Part shown: positions 53,506 to 62,492 of the stretch, piece by piece | Layout: each line of letters starts with the position of its first letter | Numbering within the stretch: the first letter of the stretch is position 1 | Assembly: GCA_019429465.1 (NCBI GenBank) | Contig: JAHYIV010000010.1 | Span: 1-64,000, forward strand | Direction: 5' to 3' | Length of the DNA stretch: 64,000 nt | Source: Desulfoarculaceae bacterium | GTDB lineage: Bacteria; Desulfobacterota; Desulfobulbia; Desulfobulbales; Desulfocapsaceae | Made by a program: the position numbers and the translations under genes | The notes under the pieces: generated by a model | What the model was told of the DNA's origin: nothing | The model's input: only the letters and a program-made list of their open reading frames with translations | The model's database searches: none

Positions 53506-54345
53506 TCATTTCGGCGCCAGAAGTTCATCCAGATCGACCTGGCTGGTAAAGCTGTGCGCCGCATCGGGGAACGAACCCTTGCGCACTTCCTCGGCATAGC
53601 GCGTCACATTTTCTTTGATCAAAGGAGAAAGGCTGGTGTAGGTCTTGACAAAACTAGGGACAAATTTCTCGAACATCCCCAGGAGGTCATGGGTGACCAG
53701 CACCTGGCCGTCACAATGAACACCGGCGCCAATGCCGATGGTGGGGATGAAGAGGTCTTCAGATATGATCCTGGCCAGTTGATCAGGGACACACTCCAGG
53801 ACCAGACCAAAGACTCCGGCCTGCTGCAACTCCTTGGCTGCGGCAGCCATCTTTCTGGCCGACACCAGGTCCCGGCCCTGAACCTTATAGCCGCCAAGCT
53901 GGGAAGCCGTTTGCGGCGTCAGCCCGATATGGCCCATCACCGAGATGCCAGCCGCGACCATGGCGGCCACCGTCGTGCACACCTCAAGCCCGCCTTCAAG
54001 CTTCACTGCATCACAGCCTGCCTCCTTGAGAAACCTGGTGCCATTGACAATGGCATCACGAGGACTGCCCTGATAGGAACCAAAGGGCATGTCGCCAATA
54101 ATAAAGGCGCCGGGCGCCCCACGCCTGACTGCAGCCGCATGGTGGATCATCTCGTCCATGGTCACCGGCACCGTCGAATCATAGCCAAGTACCACCATGC
54201 CGAGCGAATCACCCACCAGCAGGGCATCCACACCGCATCCGGCAAGCAGGGACGCCATGGAGGCATCATAGGCGGTCAGCATAGTGATCTTTGCACCTGC
54301 TGCCTTCATGGCCATGATCTCAGCTACGGTCTTTCTTTTGGCCAT
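53506..54345 (-). CDS. panB: 3-methyl-2-oxobutanoate hydroxymethyltransferase
   Basis: A 279-residue enzyme of pantothenate synthesis that adds a hydroxymethyl group from methylene-tetrahydrofolate to ketoisovalerate. Seen: ITMLTAYDASMASLLAGCGV (metal region), LLVGDSLGMVVLGYDSTVPV, FGSYQGSPRDAIVNGTRF and IGIGAGVHCDGQVLVTHDLL. Full length. Gene follows ruvB by 3 bases on the same strand, so it belongs to the ruv operon. Confidence 0.96.
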   Translation of the reverse strand: MAKRKTVAEIMAMKAAGAKITMLTAYDASMASLLAGCGVDALLVGDSLGMVVLGYDSTVPVTMDEMIHHAAAVRRGAPGAFIIGDMPFGSYQGSPRDAIVNGTRFLKEAGCDAVKLEGGLEVCTTVAAMVAAGISVMGHIGLTPQTASQLGGYKVQGRDLVSARKMAAAAKELQQAGVFGLVLECVPDQLARIISEDLFIPTIGIGAGVHCDGQVLVTHDLLGMFEKFVPSFVKTYTSLSPLIKENVTRYAEEVRKGSFPDAAHSFTSQVDLDELLAPK

Positions 54346-54348
54346 GGA

Positions 54349-55410
54349 TTATTCTCCAATATCAAAGAGTGAAGTCTGACGGTTTTCCTGTTGGGGGAAT
54401 GTGCGGTCAAAATGGTGATAGGCCTTCATGGTGGCCATCCGTCCCCGGGGAGTCCTGGCCAGAAATCCGGACTGGATCAGAAAGGGTTCATAGACATCTT
54501 CCAGCGTATTTTTTTCTTCGCACACCACCGTGGCCAGGGTATCGAGCCCTATGGGACCGCCCTGAAATGTATCAATGATGGTCAGCATGATCCGCCGATC
54601 CATCTCGTCGAGGCCAAAACCATCGACATTCAACAGATTCAGGGCCGCATCGGCAACCACGGCATCAATGATGGGATGGTTCCCGACCTCGGCAAAATCG
54701 CGCACCCGCCGCAGCAGTCGATTGGCAATCCTGGGAGTGCCTCTGGACCTCCGTCCCAGCTCAAGGGCCCCGCCGGCATCGATCCGCATCCCCAGGATAA
54801 GTGCCGACCGCTGGACGATCACGACCAGTTCTTCCGGGGCATACAGTTCAAGGCGGAGAATCACCCCAAAACGATCCCGCAGGGGTGGTGTGAGCAGACC
54901 AGTGCGCGTGGTGGCCCCCACCAGGGTAAAACGGGGCAGATCCATGCGCACTGACCTGGCGCCAGGGCCCTGACCGATAATCAGATCAAGCTGGAAATCC
55001 TCCATGGCTGGATAGAGGATCTCCTCAACCGCATGGTTCAAGCGGTGGATCTCATCAATAAAGAGGACATCCCCTTCCTGCAGGCTGGTGAGGATGGCGG
55101 CCAGATCACCCTGCCGCTCAATGACCGGGCCGGAGGTCACCTTGATCCCGGCATCCATCTCATTGGCGATGATATGAGAGAGGGTGGTCTTGCCCAGGCC
55201 CGGAAAGCCATGAAAGAGGACATGATCCAGGGGTTCGCCGCGCCCTTTGGCCGCGCGGATAAAGATATCCAGACTCTTGCGCAGCCCTTCCTGACCGATA
55301 TAGTCCGCCAGTCTCTTGGGGCGCAGATCATACTCATTCAAGGGTTCACGACTGGCAGCCCTGGGGGTGACCAACCGCTCGCCAACGCCTATTTCTTCCT
55401 CAATATTCAT
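54349..55410 (-). CDS. ruvB: Holliday-junction branch-migration ATPase RuvB
   Basis: A 353-residue AAA+ motor. Seen: [20 protein letters not shown], Walker [18 protein letters not shown], Walker [21 protein letters not shown], sensor 1 [20 protein letters not shown], and the arginine-finger region. The winged helix follows. Normal length. Overlaps ruvA by ATGA. Confidence 0.98.
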   Translation of the reverse strand: MNIEEEIGVGERLVTPRAASREPLNEYDLRPKRLADYIGQEGLRKSLDIFIRAAKGRGEPLDHVLFHGFPGLGKTTLSHIIANEMDAGIKVTSGPVIERQGDLAAILTSLQEGDVLFIDEIHRLNHAVEEILYPAMEDFQLDLIIGQGPGARSVRMDLPRFTLVGATTRTGLLTPPLRDRFGVILRLELYAPEELVVIVQRSALILGMRIDAGGALELGRRSRGTPRIANRLLRRVRDFAEVGNHPIIDAVVADAALNLLNVDGFGLDEMDRRIMLTIIDTFQGGPIGLDTLATVVCEEKNTLEDVYEPFLIQSGFLARTPRGRMATMKAYHHFDRTFPQQENRQTSLFDIGE

Positions 55411-56039
55411 GCCAGCATCCGCAAGGTTTCCCGGATAAGTTCTTCAACCGGCATGGCAGTAAAAGATTCGACTCCTACCCGTTTTTTGACCGCCGTCAGG
55501 GCCTGCCTGGCCACAGGGTCGGGATAGCCGAGATTGACCAGCGCCGACAGGGTATCGGCAACAGCGCTGCCGGCCGCCGGAAACAGGGTGGCTGCCTTTG
55601 CCGCCACGCCTTCACGCCCCTCAAGCGCGCCGTGAAGATGGCCAACCTTGTCCTTCAACTCCACACAGAGCCGCTCTGCCGTCCTCTTGCCCACGCCCTG
55701 CAGGGTGGTGAGACGACTGATATCTTCGCCGGCAATGGCCTGACACAGATCCGCCACCTTCATCCCTGAGAGGATGGCCAAACCGAGCTTCGGACCAACA
55801 CCGGAGACGGTCTTGAGAATAAGAAAGAGCTCCTTCTCCTCCACCTCCAGAAAGCCATAGAGGATAATGGCATCCTCCCGGACATGGGTATGGATATGGA
55901 GAAAGACCTGACTGTTCTTTTCGGGCAGACGGGACACCCCGTCCGTTGAAAGAAAGACCTCATACCCCACCCCGCCCACATCAATCACGGCCCGATCCAG
56001 GCCTGTCAGCAGCACATTTCCTGTCAGTGTAGCTATCAT
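55407..56039 (-). CDS. ruvA: Holliday-junction binding protein RuvA
   Basis: A 210-residue protein. The N-terminal OB domain ([20 protein letters not shown]) and HhH repeats ([36 protein letters not shown]) bind the four-way junction. The C-terminal domain III ([20 protein letters not shown]) contacts RuvB. Lies between ruvC and ruvB in the same operon. Confidence 0.97.
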   Translation of the reverse strand: MIATLTGNVLLTGLDRAVIDVGGVGYEVFLSTDGVSRLPEKNSQVFLHIHTHVREDAIILYGFLEVEEKELFLILKTVSGVGPKLGLAILSGMKVADLCQAIAGEDISRLTTLQGVGKRTAERLCVELKDKVGHLHGALEGREGVAAKAATLFPAAGSAVADTLSALVNLGYPDPVARQALTAVKKRVGVESFTAMPVEELIRETLRMLA

Positions 56040-56045
56040 TTTTTT

Positions 56046-56534
56046 TTACAGGGAAGAAGGAAAAGTGAAGAGAGAATGGGCATGACACACCGCCACCGCC
56101 AGGGCGTCGGCAGCATCGGTACTGGGCAAGGCGGAAAGGCTCAGCAGGACCCGGATCATATGCTGCACCTGGCCTTTTTCCGCCTGTCCGTAACCCACCA
56201 CGGACCGTTTAACTTTTTTGGCGCTGTAATCATGGACCCCAAGACCGTTCTGCATGGCCGCTACCACCGCCGCCCCCCTGGCCTGGCCAAGCTTCAGGGC
56301 AGAGCTGGCATTGTTGGCCATGAACACATCCTCCACCGCCGCGACCTCAGGGGCGTGGAGCTGAATCACCTCATTGATGCCATCAAAGATCTCATTGAGA
56401 CGATGGGCCAAAGAAAACTGCGGCGTCGTTTTCACCACCCCGCAGGCAACAAAATCTATCCTGCCGCGCACAACCTCGATCACTCCGTAACCGGTAATCC
56501 GGGAACCAGGATCAATACCAAGGATACGGATCAT
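56046..56534 (-). CDS. ruvC: Holliday-junction resolvase RuvC
   Basis: A 162-residue endonuclease. The N-terminal catalytic motif IRILGIDPGSRITGYGVIE has the first aspartate; the second acidic block is AAVEDVFMANNASSALKLGQ, and DAADALAVAVCHAH carries the final pair. The ATG at 56534 is preferred; a GTG four codons earlier is possible. First gene of ruvCAB-panB. Confidence 0.95.
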   Translation of the reverse strand: MIRILGIDPGSRITGYGVIEVVRGRIDFVACGVVKTTPQFSLAHRLNEIFDGINEVIQLHAPEVAAVEDVFMANNASSALKLGQARGAAVVAAMQNGLGVHDYSAKKVKRSVVGYGQAEKGQVQHMIRVLLSLSALPSTDAADALAVAVCHAHSLFTFPSSL

Positions 56535-56633
56535 GAAAAAAGGCACCGCAAAAAGGTTGTGGGAGGAAGGCTGACAAATTGCCCGCAGAAACCTGAGACG
56601 CGGTAAAAAAATAACATGACCATTGAACTAACC

Positions 56634-56727
56634 CCTAGGGGCGACGACGTCGGCGTCACCCGTGATGCCCTGAAACAATGCCATCGGTATCAACGTAAGG
56701 TATCGATTACAAGCGGGCGCCCCTACT
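56634..56727. repeat. Palindromic GTAGGGGCG element (copy 2, inverted)
   Basis: From GCCCCTAGGGG-type ends: TAGGGGCGACGACGTCGGCG...GCGGGCGCCCCTACTAA. Reverse complement matches 6710-6813, including GATACCTTACGTTGATACCG. It abuts the yebC stop. Just upstream, at 56604-56623, AAAAAAATAACATGACCATT is a fragment of the ATAACATGGCCA family. Confidence 0.75.
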
Positions 56728-57475
56728 AAGATAACTTCTCCATCAGATCGTCATCAATATCAAAATTGGCGTGCACATTCTGGACATCATCATGGTCCTC
56801 AAGATTTTCGAGCAGCTTGAGCAGAGAAATGGCGATCTTCTCGTCGGTCACTTCTATGCTGTTCTGGGGGATCATGGTAATGGAGGCGTCAATAAACCGC
56901 ACCTTGTTGGCCTCCAGGGCATCATGAACAGCATCAAAGGCTTCCGGGGCGGTGATCACCTGAAACTCGTCGTCTTCCTCGAGCACATCCTCGGCCCCGG
57001 CCTCAAGGGCCATCTCCATTAACTGTTCTTCCGAGACCCCCTCCTTTTCGACCTGCAACAGGCCTTTTTTGTCAAACATCCAGCCAACACAGCCAGACTC
57101 CCCCAGGTTGCCGTTACTCTTGGCGAAGAAATGGCGGACATCGGCAACTGTCCGATTACGATTGTCGGTCATACACTCGACGAGGACCGCCACCCCGCCC
57201 GGTCCATAACCTTCGTAAAGAATCTCATCGTAAACAGCCCCTTCCAACTCGCCAGTGCCCTTTTTGATGGCCCGGACGATATTATCTTTCGGCATATTCT
57301 CTGTTTTGGCAGAGGCGATAGCAGAGCGCAGCCGGGGATTGCCGTCGGGATCACCGCCACCCATCCTGGCCGCCACCGTGATCTCTTTGATCAACCGGGT
57401 AAAGATTTTACCACGTTTGGCATCGGTCGCGCCTTTCTTGTGCTTGATTGTTGACCACTTAGAATGTCCTGACAT
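56726..57475 (-). CDS. YebC/PmpR-family regulatory protein
   Basis: A 249-residue protein, full length for the family. It starts [20 protein letters not shown], with [19 protein letters not shown] and [20 protein letters not shown] as conserved blocks. The acidic C-terminal domain ends [17 protein letters not shown]. Family members act in transcription regulation (PmpR) or as ribosome-associated factors (the YebC class helps translation of proline-rich stretches). Separate promoter, own start after TAAGAAAGAC-type weak ribosome site. Confidence 0.94.
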   Translation of the reverse strand: MSGHSKWSTIKHKKGATDAKRGKIFTRLIKEITVAARMGGGDPDGNPRLRSAIASAKTENMPKDNIVRAIKKGTGELEGAVYDEILYEGYGPGGVAVLVECMTDNRNRTVADVRHFFAKSNGNLGESGCVGWMFDKKGLLQVEKEGVSEEQLMEMALEAGAEDVLEEDDEFQVITAPEAFDAVHDALEANKVRFIDASITMIPQNSIEVTDEKIAISLLKLLENLEDHDDVQNVHANFDIDDDLMEKLS

Positions 57476-57545
57476 AATGTCTTCCTAAAAAAATAATGAG
57501 GAGTTATTTCGATAGTGAGTGGTAGATTGTGAGGAGTGAAAAAAA

Positions 57546-57588
57546 AGATTCCAGATGAGATGCCTTGTTACATCTCATCTGGAATCTT
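57546..57588 (-). terminator. Intrinsic terminator overlapping the 3' end of rlmE
   Basis: On the minus strand, AGATTCCAGATGAGATG is inverse to CATCTCATCTGGAATCT, with the rlmE stop TAA in the loop, followed by a run of eight T. The last codons of rlmE form one arm. Confidence 0.92.
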
Positions 57589-58230
57589 TACTTTCTCCTC
57601 ACCAGCTTCACCGCTTACCACCCTTTCAATTTTCGACTTCTTGAAGCCCAGTCCCAGGACAAAGACCTCTCTACTCTCAGTTCGGGAACTCTTGGGTTTA
57701 ATTACCTTGACCTGCTCAAAGCGGGCCTGGACCTCCTGCACAAAAGCAGGAAAGTCCTCGCCCTGAAAGGCCTTACAGAAAAAATTCCCCTTCTCATGCA
57801 GCAGGGTTTCGGCCAGAACCAGGGTCTGGCGCGCCAGATTCAACGACTGCTGATGATCAGCCCAGCGATTCCCGGTCGTTTTCGGGGCAAGGTCGGAGAT
57901 CAGGCTCTTAAAGGCCGGCCTGATCTTCCGTACCTGCAGCACCAGTTCGGGAGCCATGATATCAGCGGTGATCCAGTGAATATGGGCGCCTCCAGGCCGC
58001 GGGGCCAGTGCAGTCTCCTGCAGGTCGACACCCACCACAATTCCTGTTTCCCCGACAATCTCAGAGGCATAGAGAGACCAGCTTCCAGGACAGCAGCCGA
58101 GATCCAGCACAGAATCGCCCCGACGCAGAAAGTGATATTTCTTCTGTGCCTCTTCCAGCTTATAGACAGAGCGGGCCGGATACTTGTCCTGCTTGGCCTT
58201 CTTATAATAAAAATCTTTTACCTTACGCAT
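57568..58230 (-). CDS. rlmE: 23S rRNA (uridine-2552-2'-O)-methyltransferase
   Basis: A 220-residue SAM-dependent FtsJ/RrmJ-type methyltransferase. Seen: the K-rich start DFYYKKAKQDKYPARSVYKL (catalytic lysine), SAM motif VLDLGCCPGSWSLYASEIVG, ISDLAPKTTGNRWADHQQSL with the catalytic aspartate, and the FFCKAFQGEDF lysine and VIKPKSSRTESREVFVLGLG end. It methylates U2552 in the 50S A loop. The stop codon lies inside its own terminator. Confidence 0.95.
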   Translation of the reverse strand: MRKVKDFYYKKAKQDKYPARSVYKLEEAQKKYHFLRRGDSVLDLGCCPGSWSLYASEIVGETGIVVGVDLQETALAPRPGGAHIHWITADIMAPELVLQVRKIRPAFKSLISDLAPKTTGNRWADHQQSLNLARQTLVLAETLLHEKGNFFCKAFQGEDFPAFVQEVQARFEQVKVIKPKSSRTESREVFVLGLGFKKSKIERVVSGEAGEEKVKIPDEM

Positions 58231-58634
58231 ATGAGGTACCGTTTTGAAATAAGCAGTGTTTTTCCGCTTATTTTATTACTGTACCTTATGCCACTTCCAA
58301 GATACAGCTCGAAAAGAGGGCTGTTTCCTGGAAGTGGCGCTTGGCAGATAACAAACAAAGCAGCCGTCACGAAACAAGCAGTTCTTTTCTACTGATTTCA
58401 TGACGGCACTTTATTCCATTTATATTTCTTTGACAAGACGGAATTCAACAGATAGGTGTCTTGAAAAATGAGGATTTTCGTTCAAGATCAAGACATGCGA
58501 AAAATTTTACCGCAGGCATCTAACTGATATTCCTATAATAAAATCTTTAGCATAACCCTGAACTTGGGCCATAAGACCATTTTTCAAGGCACCCAGATAT
58601 CCTTGAGCCGGCTGGTGAAGATCCCGGCCATGCC
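58231..58634. other. Intergenic region with hairpins
   Basis: 404 bp without a gene. A hairpin at 58290-58338 (GCCACTTCCAAGATACAGC facing GGCTGTTTCCTGGAAGTGGC) and a weaker pair around 58366-58406 (CGTCACGAAA/TTTCATGACG) may be terminators or repeats. The rest is AT-rich. Confidence 0.55.
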
Positions 58635-60293
58635 CTAGGTCTCACCGCCCCCATCTTTCTCCTCTCGCTCCAGATAGTGCCTCACCCATCTTTGCGCATC
58701 CTGCCTGCAGGATACCTCACCTTCGACCTGCGCCACCTCAAGGGCGTCGAGAATCTTTGCAAAGAGAGGACCTGGCTGCAAAGAGAAGATGGTAATAAGA
58801 TCCTGGCCACTCAATAGACGCGGTCCTTTCAGGGCAGGCTTAATATACTGTTCATAGATCTGCAGCACCTCCTCAAGCAGCCCGGCCAGTTCAGCCTCCA
58901 TGGCCGGCGGTTTGTTCTCTCCCTTACCCGCCAAGCTGTCGGACATGGCCACGAGAAACAGACCCAGCAGATCATTTCCCGCCTTCCGGCAGAGGTTCAG
59001 ACAGGCCTTGCGGCTCAGCGGCTGTTTTCGCCGCACATTGCAGAGATGAAAGGGCTGCATATGCATCCCGACGAGCGCCGCAATCCCCTCCCGCTTTTCA
59101 TTACTCCACTTCAGCTCCCGGCCCAGCTGCAATACCAGCTCCTTGCCGGCCTGATCATGACCATAAAAGGTGATCCGGTCATCCTGGCCATCCTTGGCTC
59201 TCGCGCCATCAGACTGTCGCTGACCGTCCCGAACGACCATGGTCACGGGCTTGCCCAGGTCATGAAGCAGGGCCGCCCACTTCAACCGCGCCTTCATCCC
59301 CGACTGGCCGATATACTCTTTCATCCTTACCGCGCACTCTGGATAAAACCGCTCTGGTGCCGCCAGTATCTCCTCCATACAGCCGAGGGCCGTCAGGCTG
59401 TGATCAAAGACATCCAGATGGTGGGAACCCGGCTGCTCCATACCAACGCCCCGGACAAGCTCCGGGATGAGCTGTCGGAGCAGTCCGGTCTGTGCCATCT
59501 CCCCCATAAACACATGGGCACGACCTGAGGCCATCATCAGATCCAGTTCATGGCTGATCCGCTCAACTGAAACCTGGCGAATCAACCCTGCATGCTGACG
59601 AATCTCCGCTTTCGTTGCCTCCTCCAGGCTGAAACCCAGAGTGGCGCTCAACCGGTAGCCACGCAGCATACGCAGCGGATCGGCAAGAAAGGCATGGGGG
59701 CAGGCACGCAGGATCTTCTTTTCCAGATCAGGATAACCGAGCAGAGGATCGATCAAGGGCGGAGCCGCTGATCGATCCACCAGTGAGGCAAGGGAGATGC
59801 CCATGGCATTGACCGTATAATCCCGGAGGCTCAGATCCGCTTCAATGGTTCTCGCCCCCAGGCGAAAACTGGAAAAATCAATAGTCACCGCTCCCGCCAT
59901 CCCTGGCTCCCGCGGATTTAGGCCGTCCCTGGCCGTCACCGCTCCCGCTATCCCTGGCTCCCACGGATTCAGGCCGTCCCTGGCCGTCAGCCCCTGCCAT
60001 GCCACCCGCCCGGCATCCTCCTCGGCACGACCAAGGGGGACAAAAGTCCCGCCACCCAGTTCAGCAATCAAGGACCGGCAGCAGGCCACGGCGTCATAGG
60101 CCACTGTGATATCCAGATCGCCTGGCGTCCGGCCCAGCAGCCAGTCACGGACGGTGCCGCCAATAACAAAAAATTCCAGCCCACGTGCCTCTGCCACCCG
60201 TAAAAGGGCAGTAATCAGCCGCGGTGGATAGCTCTCCAGCCTCTCAGACAACAATGCCGGATCAAGGAGTTTATTGCTTCTTTCTTCTTTCAT
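58635..60293 (-). CDS. CCA tRNA nucleotidyltransferase/poly(A) polymerase-family protein with HD domain
   Basis: A 552-residue class II nucleotidyltransferase. Seen: FFVIGGTVRDWLLGRTPGDL with the catalytic DLDI after it, RDYTVNAMGISL, and LRMLRGYRLSATLGFSLEEA, as in CCA-adding enzymes; then a C-terminal HD domain with LHDLGKPVTM. The HD block and length fit the type that adds CCA or tails RNA. Two tandem 17-residue units (ARDGLNPREPGMAGAVT) lie between WQGL and TIDFSSF of the nucleotidyltransferase fold, and a third site (RDGQRQSDGARAKDGQ) in the HD domain; all come from the short mobile repeat. The ATG at 60293 is the first with conserved sequence after it. Confidence 0.9.
   Translation of the reverse strand: MKEERSNKLLDPALLSERLESYPPRLITALLRVAEARGLEFFVIGGTVRDWLLGRTPGDLDITVAYDAVACCRSLIAELGGGTFVPLGRAEEDAGRVAWQGLTARDGLNPWEPGIAGAVTARDGLNPREPGMAGAVTIDFSSFRLGARTIEADLSLRDYTVNAMGISLASLVDRSAAPPLIDPLLGYPDLEKKILRACPHAFLADPLRMLRGYRLSATLGFSLEEATKAEIRQHAGLIRQVSVERISHELDLMMASGRAHVFMGEMAQTGLLRQLIPELVRGVGMEQPGSHHLDVFDHSLTALGCMEEILAAPERFYPECAVRMKEYIGQSGMKARLKWAALLHDLGKPVTMVVRDGQRQSDGARAKDGQDDRITFYGHDQAGKELVLQLGRELKWSNEKREGIAALVGMHMQPFHLCNVRRKQPLSRKACLNLCRKAGNDLLGLFLVAMSDSLAGKGENKPPAMEAELAGLLEEVLQIYEQYIKPALKGPRLLSGQDLITIFSLQPGPLFAKILDALEVAQVEGEVSCRQDAQRWVRHYLEREEKDGGGET
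59176..59227 (+). repeat. 54-bp family short repeat in the HD domain of the CCA-enzyme gene
   Basis: CCGGTCATCCTGGCCATCCT...GTCGCTGACCGTC. More diverged than the tandem pair at 59886-59987 but with the same pattern. Encodes RDGQRQSDGARAKDGQDD. Confidence 0.6.
59886..59987 (+). repeat. Two tandem 51-bp units of the short repeat in the CCA-enzyme gene
   Basis: Units 59886-59936 and 59937-59987 differ at four positions. Start CACCGCTCCCGCCATCCCTG, end AGGCCGTCCCTGGCCGT. Encode TARDGLNPWEPGIAGAV and TARDGLNPREPGMAGAV in frame. Confidence 0.93.
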
Positions 60294-60392
60294 CTGCCAG
60301 CACTTTGGTTTATCGTATGACCCAAAGAAAAAAAAAACGTAACTTTCCAGCATAATGCCGGGAAAATGCCAAAACACATGTCACGTAACTAT

Positions 60393-60695
60393 TCAGCAGC
60401 GCCTCATATGCGAGAAAGAGGCCTGCGTTTTGTTGACATTGGCCAGAGTATTGCGAGAAATGGACGCGCGGATACCCATGTGGCAGAGCTTGTTTTTCTG
60501 GGCATGAAGACATGCCTCGATATCTCGCTGGCTTTCGCGATAGGTGAGTTGAGCAAGGGCCATGCACAGATACTGGTCGAGACAGGTAAATTTCTTGACT
60601 TTGAAATTGCCGTGATAATGATCGATGCATTGAGGAAAGACATGAAGCGGAAGATGCTTCATCACTTGAGAGAAAATAAGTTTTCCAGTGTACAT
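60393..60695 (-). pseudogene. IS4-family transposase, N-terminal remnant (DUF4372-like)
   Basis: 100 codons matching the start of IS4-type transposases with the DUF4372 domain: KLIFSQVMKHLPLHVFPQCI, the conserved HGNFKVKKFTCLDQYLCMAL, AQLTYRESQRDIEACLHAQK and RASISRNTLANVN. It then stops just where the catalytic DDE domain should begin. The rest of the transposase is not in the window, so this is a decayed insertion sequence, on the minus strand, upstream of the CCA-enzyme gene. Confidence 0.85.
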
Positions 60696-60844
60696 AGTTC
60701 AGCCCTCCTCGCATGGTTGCGCGAAGATGACTGAACTTTGGAAAAATTTTCAAGTCGTTAAATGACATTTTGTCTTGTTTTGTTTAAATTTACGACAAGT
60801 TATATAATGTTCTACTTCAAACGTTGAGACACCAGTGTTTCAAC

Positions 60845-61396
60845 ATGCCAAATTACCACATCAGAGCAGATATGGATAGTCCCACTGGACGAATGATCAG
60901 GATCGGCAAGAGCGCCATCGGCCTGATCGGAGTCGACATTGCCTTAAACAAGGCCCTGGCCGCAGAGATGCCTGTCAATCAGGCGGTTGAGTTTATTTTC
61001 CAGGCCGTCAAAGCCCAAAACTACATTCCGCCCGCCATGGTCGAGAAATACCGGGAAGCCATCGGCCGGGAATACCGCAAACTGACAGGCCAGAATGATG
61101 ACCAGGAGCAGGGGCTGGCCATCCGCATCCTCGGGACCGGCTGTGTCAGCTGCAACGGTCTGTATACCATGGTCATCGATGCCATGGAGCGGGCTTGCAT
61201 CGCCGCCGATATCGAGCAGATCCATGACCCTGATGAGATCTCACGCCTGGGAGTCACCATCACCCCGGCCCTGATGATCAACGGCCGGGTCAAGATCGCC
61301 GGTATCAAACCCACACTGGCCCAGGTGGAAGCATGGATACGGGAGGTCGCTCCTGCGCCGTCCATAGCGCCCGCAGTCTCATCTGACCATGAGTAA
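60845..61396 (+). CDS. Thioredoxin-fold redox protein with DUF-like N-terminus
   Basis: A 183-residue protein. The N-terminal 90 residues are a short helical-beta domain (MPNYHIRADMDSPTGRMIRI). The C-terminal part is a thioredoxin-like fold of the small redox-active disulfide type: IRILGTGCVSCNGLYTMVID, with active site CVSC, then DEISRLGVTITPALMINGRV, whose cis-proline (TP) is typical. The last residues (APAPSIAPAVSS) come from the short mobile repeat (61345-61382). ATG at 60845 is preferred over 60824. Stop overlaps the next gene. Confidence 0.82.
   Translation: MPNYHIRADMDSPTGRMIRIGKSAIGLIGVDIALNKALAAEMPVNQAVEFIFQAVKAQNYIPPAMVEKYREAIGREYRKLTGQNDDQEQGLAIRILGTGCVSCNGLYTMVIDAMERACIAADIEQIHDPDEISRLGVTITPALMINGRVKIAGIKPTLAQVEAWIREVAPAPSIAPAVSSDHE
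61345..61382 (+). repeat. 54-bp family short repeat forming a protein tail
   Basis: GGTCGCTCCTGCGCCGTCCATAGCGCCCGCAGTC, truncated relative to the full unit. It encodes VAPAPSIAPAV at the C-terminus of the thioredoxin-like protein, so it probably replaced the natural end. Confidence 0.75.
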
Positions 61397-62366
61397 CCAA
61401 CCCTTCCTTTATCTGGCGCCCATTCGCGGGATTACCGACTGCCTGTTTCGCAACCTCTTTCAGCACCACTTTGGCGGCTTTGACCAGGCGGTTGCCCCCT
61501 TTATCAATCCCCAGCCCCACTCACCTTTCGACTCCAGGCAGCTTCGTGACCTTCAACCCGAAGCAAACAAGAACCTGCCCGTTGTGCCGCAGTTCCTCCA
61601 TAGCGAGCCCGCGGGTCTCCTCTCGCTCGCCCAGCGACTGCATGATCTTGGCTACACGCACATCAACTGGAACCTTGGCTGTCCGGCCCCCATGGTCACT
61701 CGTAAACGGCGGGGATCCGGCCTGCTGCCCTATCCCGACGCCATCATCTCCCTGCTCGACCAGATCCTGCCCAAACTACCCATGCAGCTCTCCATCAAGA
61801 CGCGGCTGGGCCTCAACCACCCGGATGAACTGGCAACACTTCTGCCACGGCTCAATGACTACCCCCTCAAAGAGATCATCATCCATAGCCGCCTGGGAAA
61901 GCAGCTCTACAGAGGAACAACCGATCCGGAGAGTTTCAGCCACTGTCTGGAATTGAGCCGTCATCCTCTGGTCTATAACGGTGACATTACCGACAGCGAA
62001 ACATGGATTCGCCTGCAGGGGCAATTCCCCACGGTGCAACGCTGGATGATCGGCCGTGGGGTCCTGGCCGACCCTTTTCTGGCCAGGACCATCAAAGGCA
62101 AACTGTTTGGCGACGAACAGCGCGCCGCCATGCTGCTGGCCTTCCACCGGGATCTTTATGCCGGCTACCGGAAAAGCCTCGCCGGCCCCAGCCACCTGCT
62201 CGGTCGGATGAAGCAGATATGGTTTTATCTTGCTGCTTCTTTTCCTGGGCAGCAAAAAATGTGGAAAAAAATAAAAAAAGCCACTACCGAGGAACAATAC
62301 CTGGCAGCCGTTGACACACTCTTTCACACTTCTTCTGCCACGACGGCAAAGAGGTCACCGGAATAA
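61389..62366 (+). CDS. tRNA-dihydrouridine synthase family protein
   Basis: A 325-residue FMN flavoenzyme of the Dus family that reduces uridines in tRNA. Family signatures: FLYLAPIRGITDCLFRNLFQ at the start, the active-site block INWNLGCPAPMVTRKRRGSG with the catalytic cysteine, SIKTRLGLNHPDEL, IIIHSRLGKQLYRG, LVYNGDITDSETW, and the FMN-phosphate site WMIGRGVLADPFLA. It overlaps the preceding gene by eight bases, so the pair are co-translated. Which uridine it reduces cannot be told. Confidence 0.92.
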   Translation: MSNQPFLYLAPIRGITDCLFRNLFQHHFGGFDQAVAPFINPQPHSPFDSRQLRDLQPEANKNLPVVPQFLHSEPAGLLSLAQRLHDLGYTHINWNLGCPAPMVTRKRRGSGLLPYPDAIISLLDQILPKLPMQLSIKTRLGLNHPDELATLLPRLNDYPLKEIIIHSRLGKQLYRGTTDPESFSHCLELSRHPLVYNGDITDSETWIRLQGQFPTVQRWMIGRGVLADPFLARTIKGKLFGDEQRAAMLLAFHRDLYAGYRKSLAGPSHLLGRMKQIWFYLAASFPGQQKMWKKIKKATTEEQYLAAVDTLFHTSSATTAKRSPE

Positions 62367-62492
62367 AAAAAATCCTCTTTCCTTGACAAGCACTACAAAA
62401 TATCGATAATGACCTAACATTTCAATCCTGCACTCTCTGACCTTCGAGGCTGCCTGAAGAGTTCATTCACCCTCTACCGACTCGGAGCCCCC

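Noticed and set aside
60366-60734. Plus-strand 122-codon frame over the IS4 remnant
   Set aside because: The minus-strand frame matches transposase sequence; the plus frame is its shadow.
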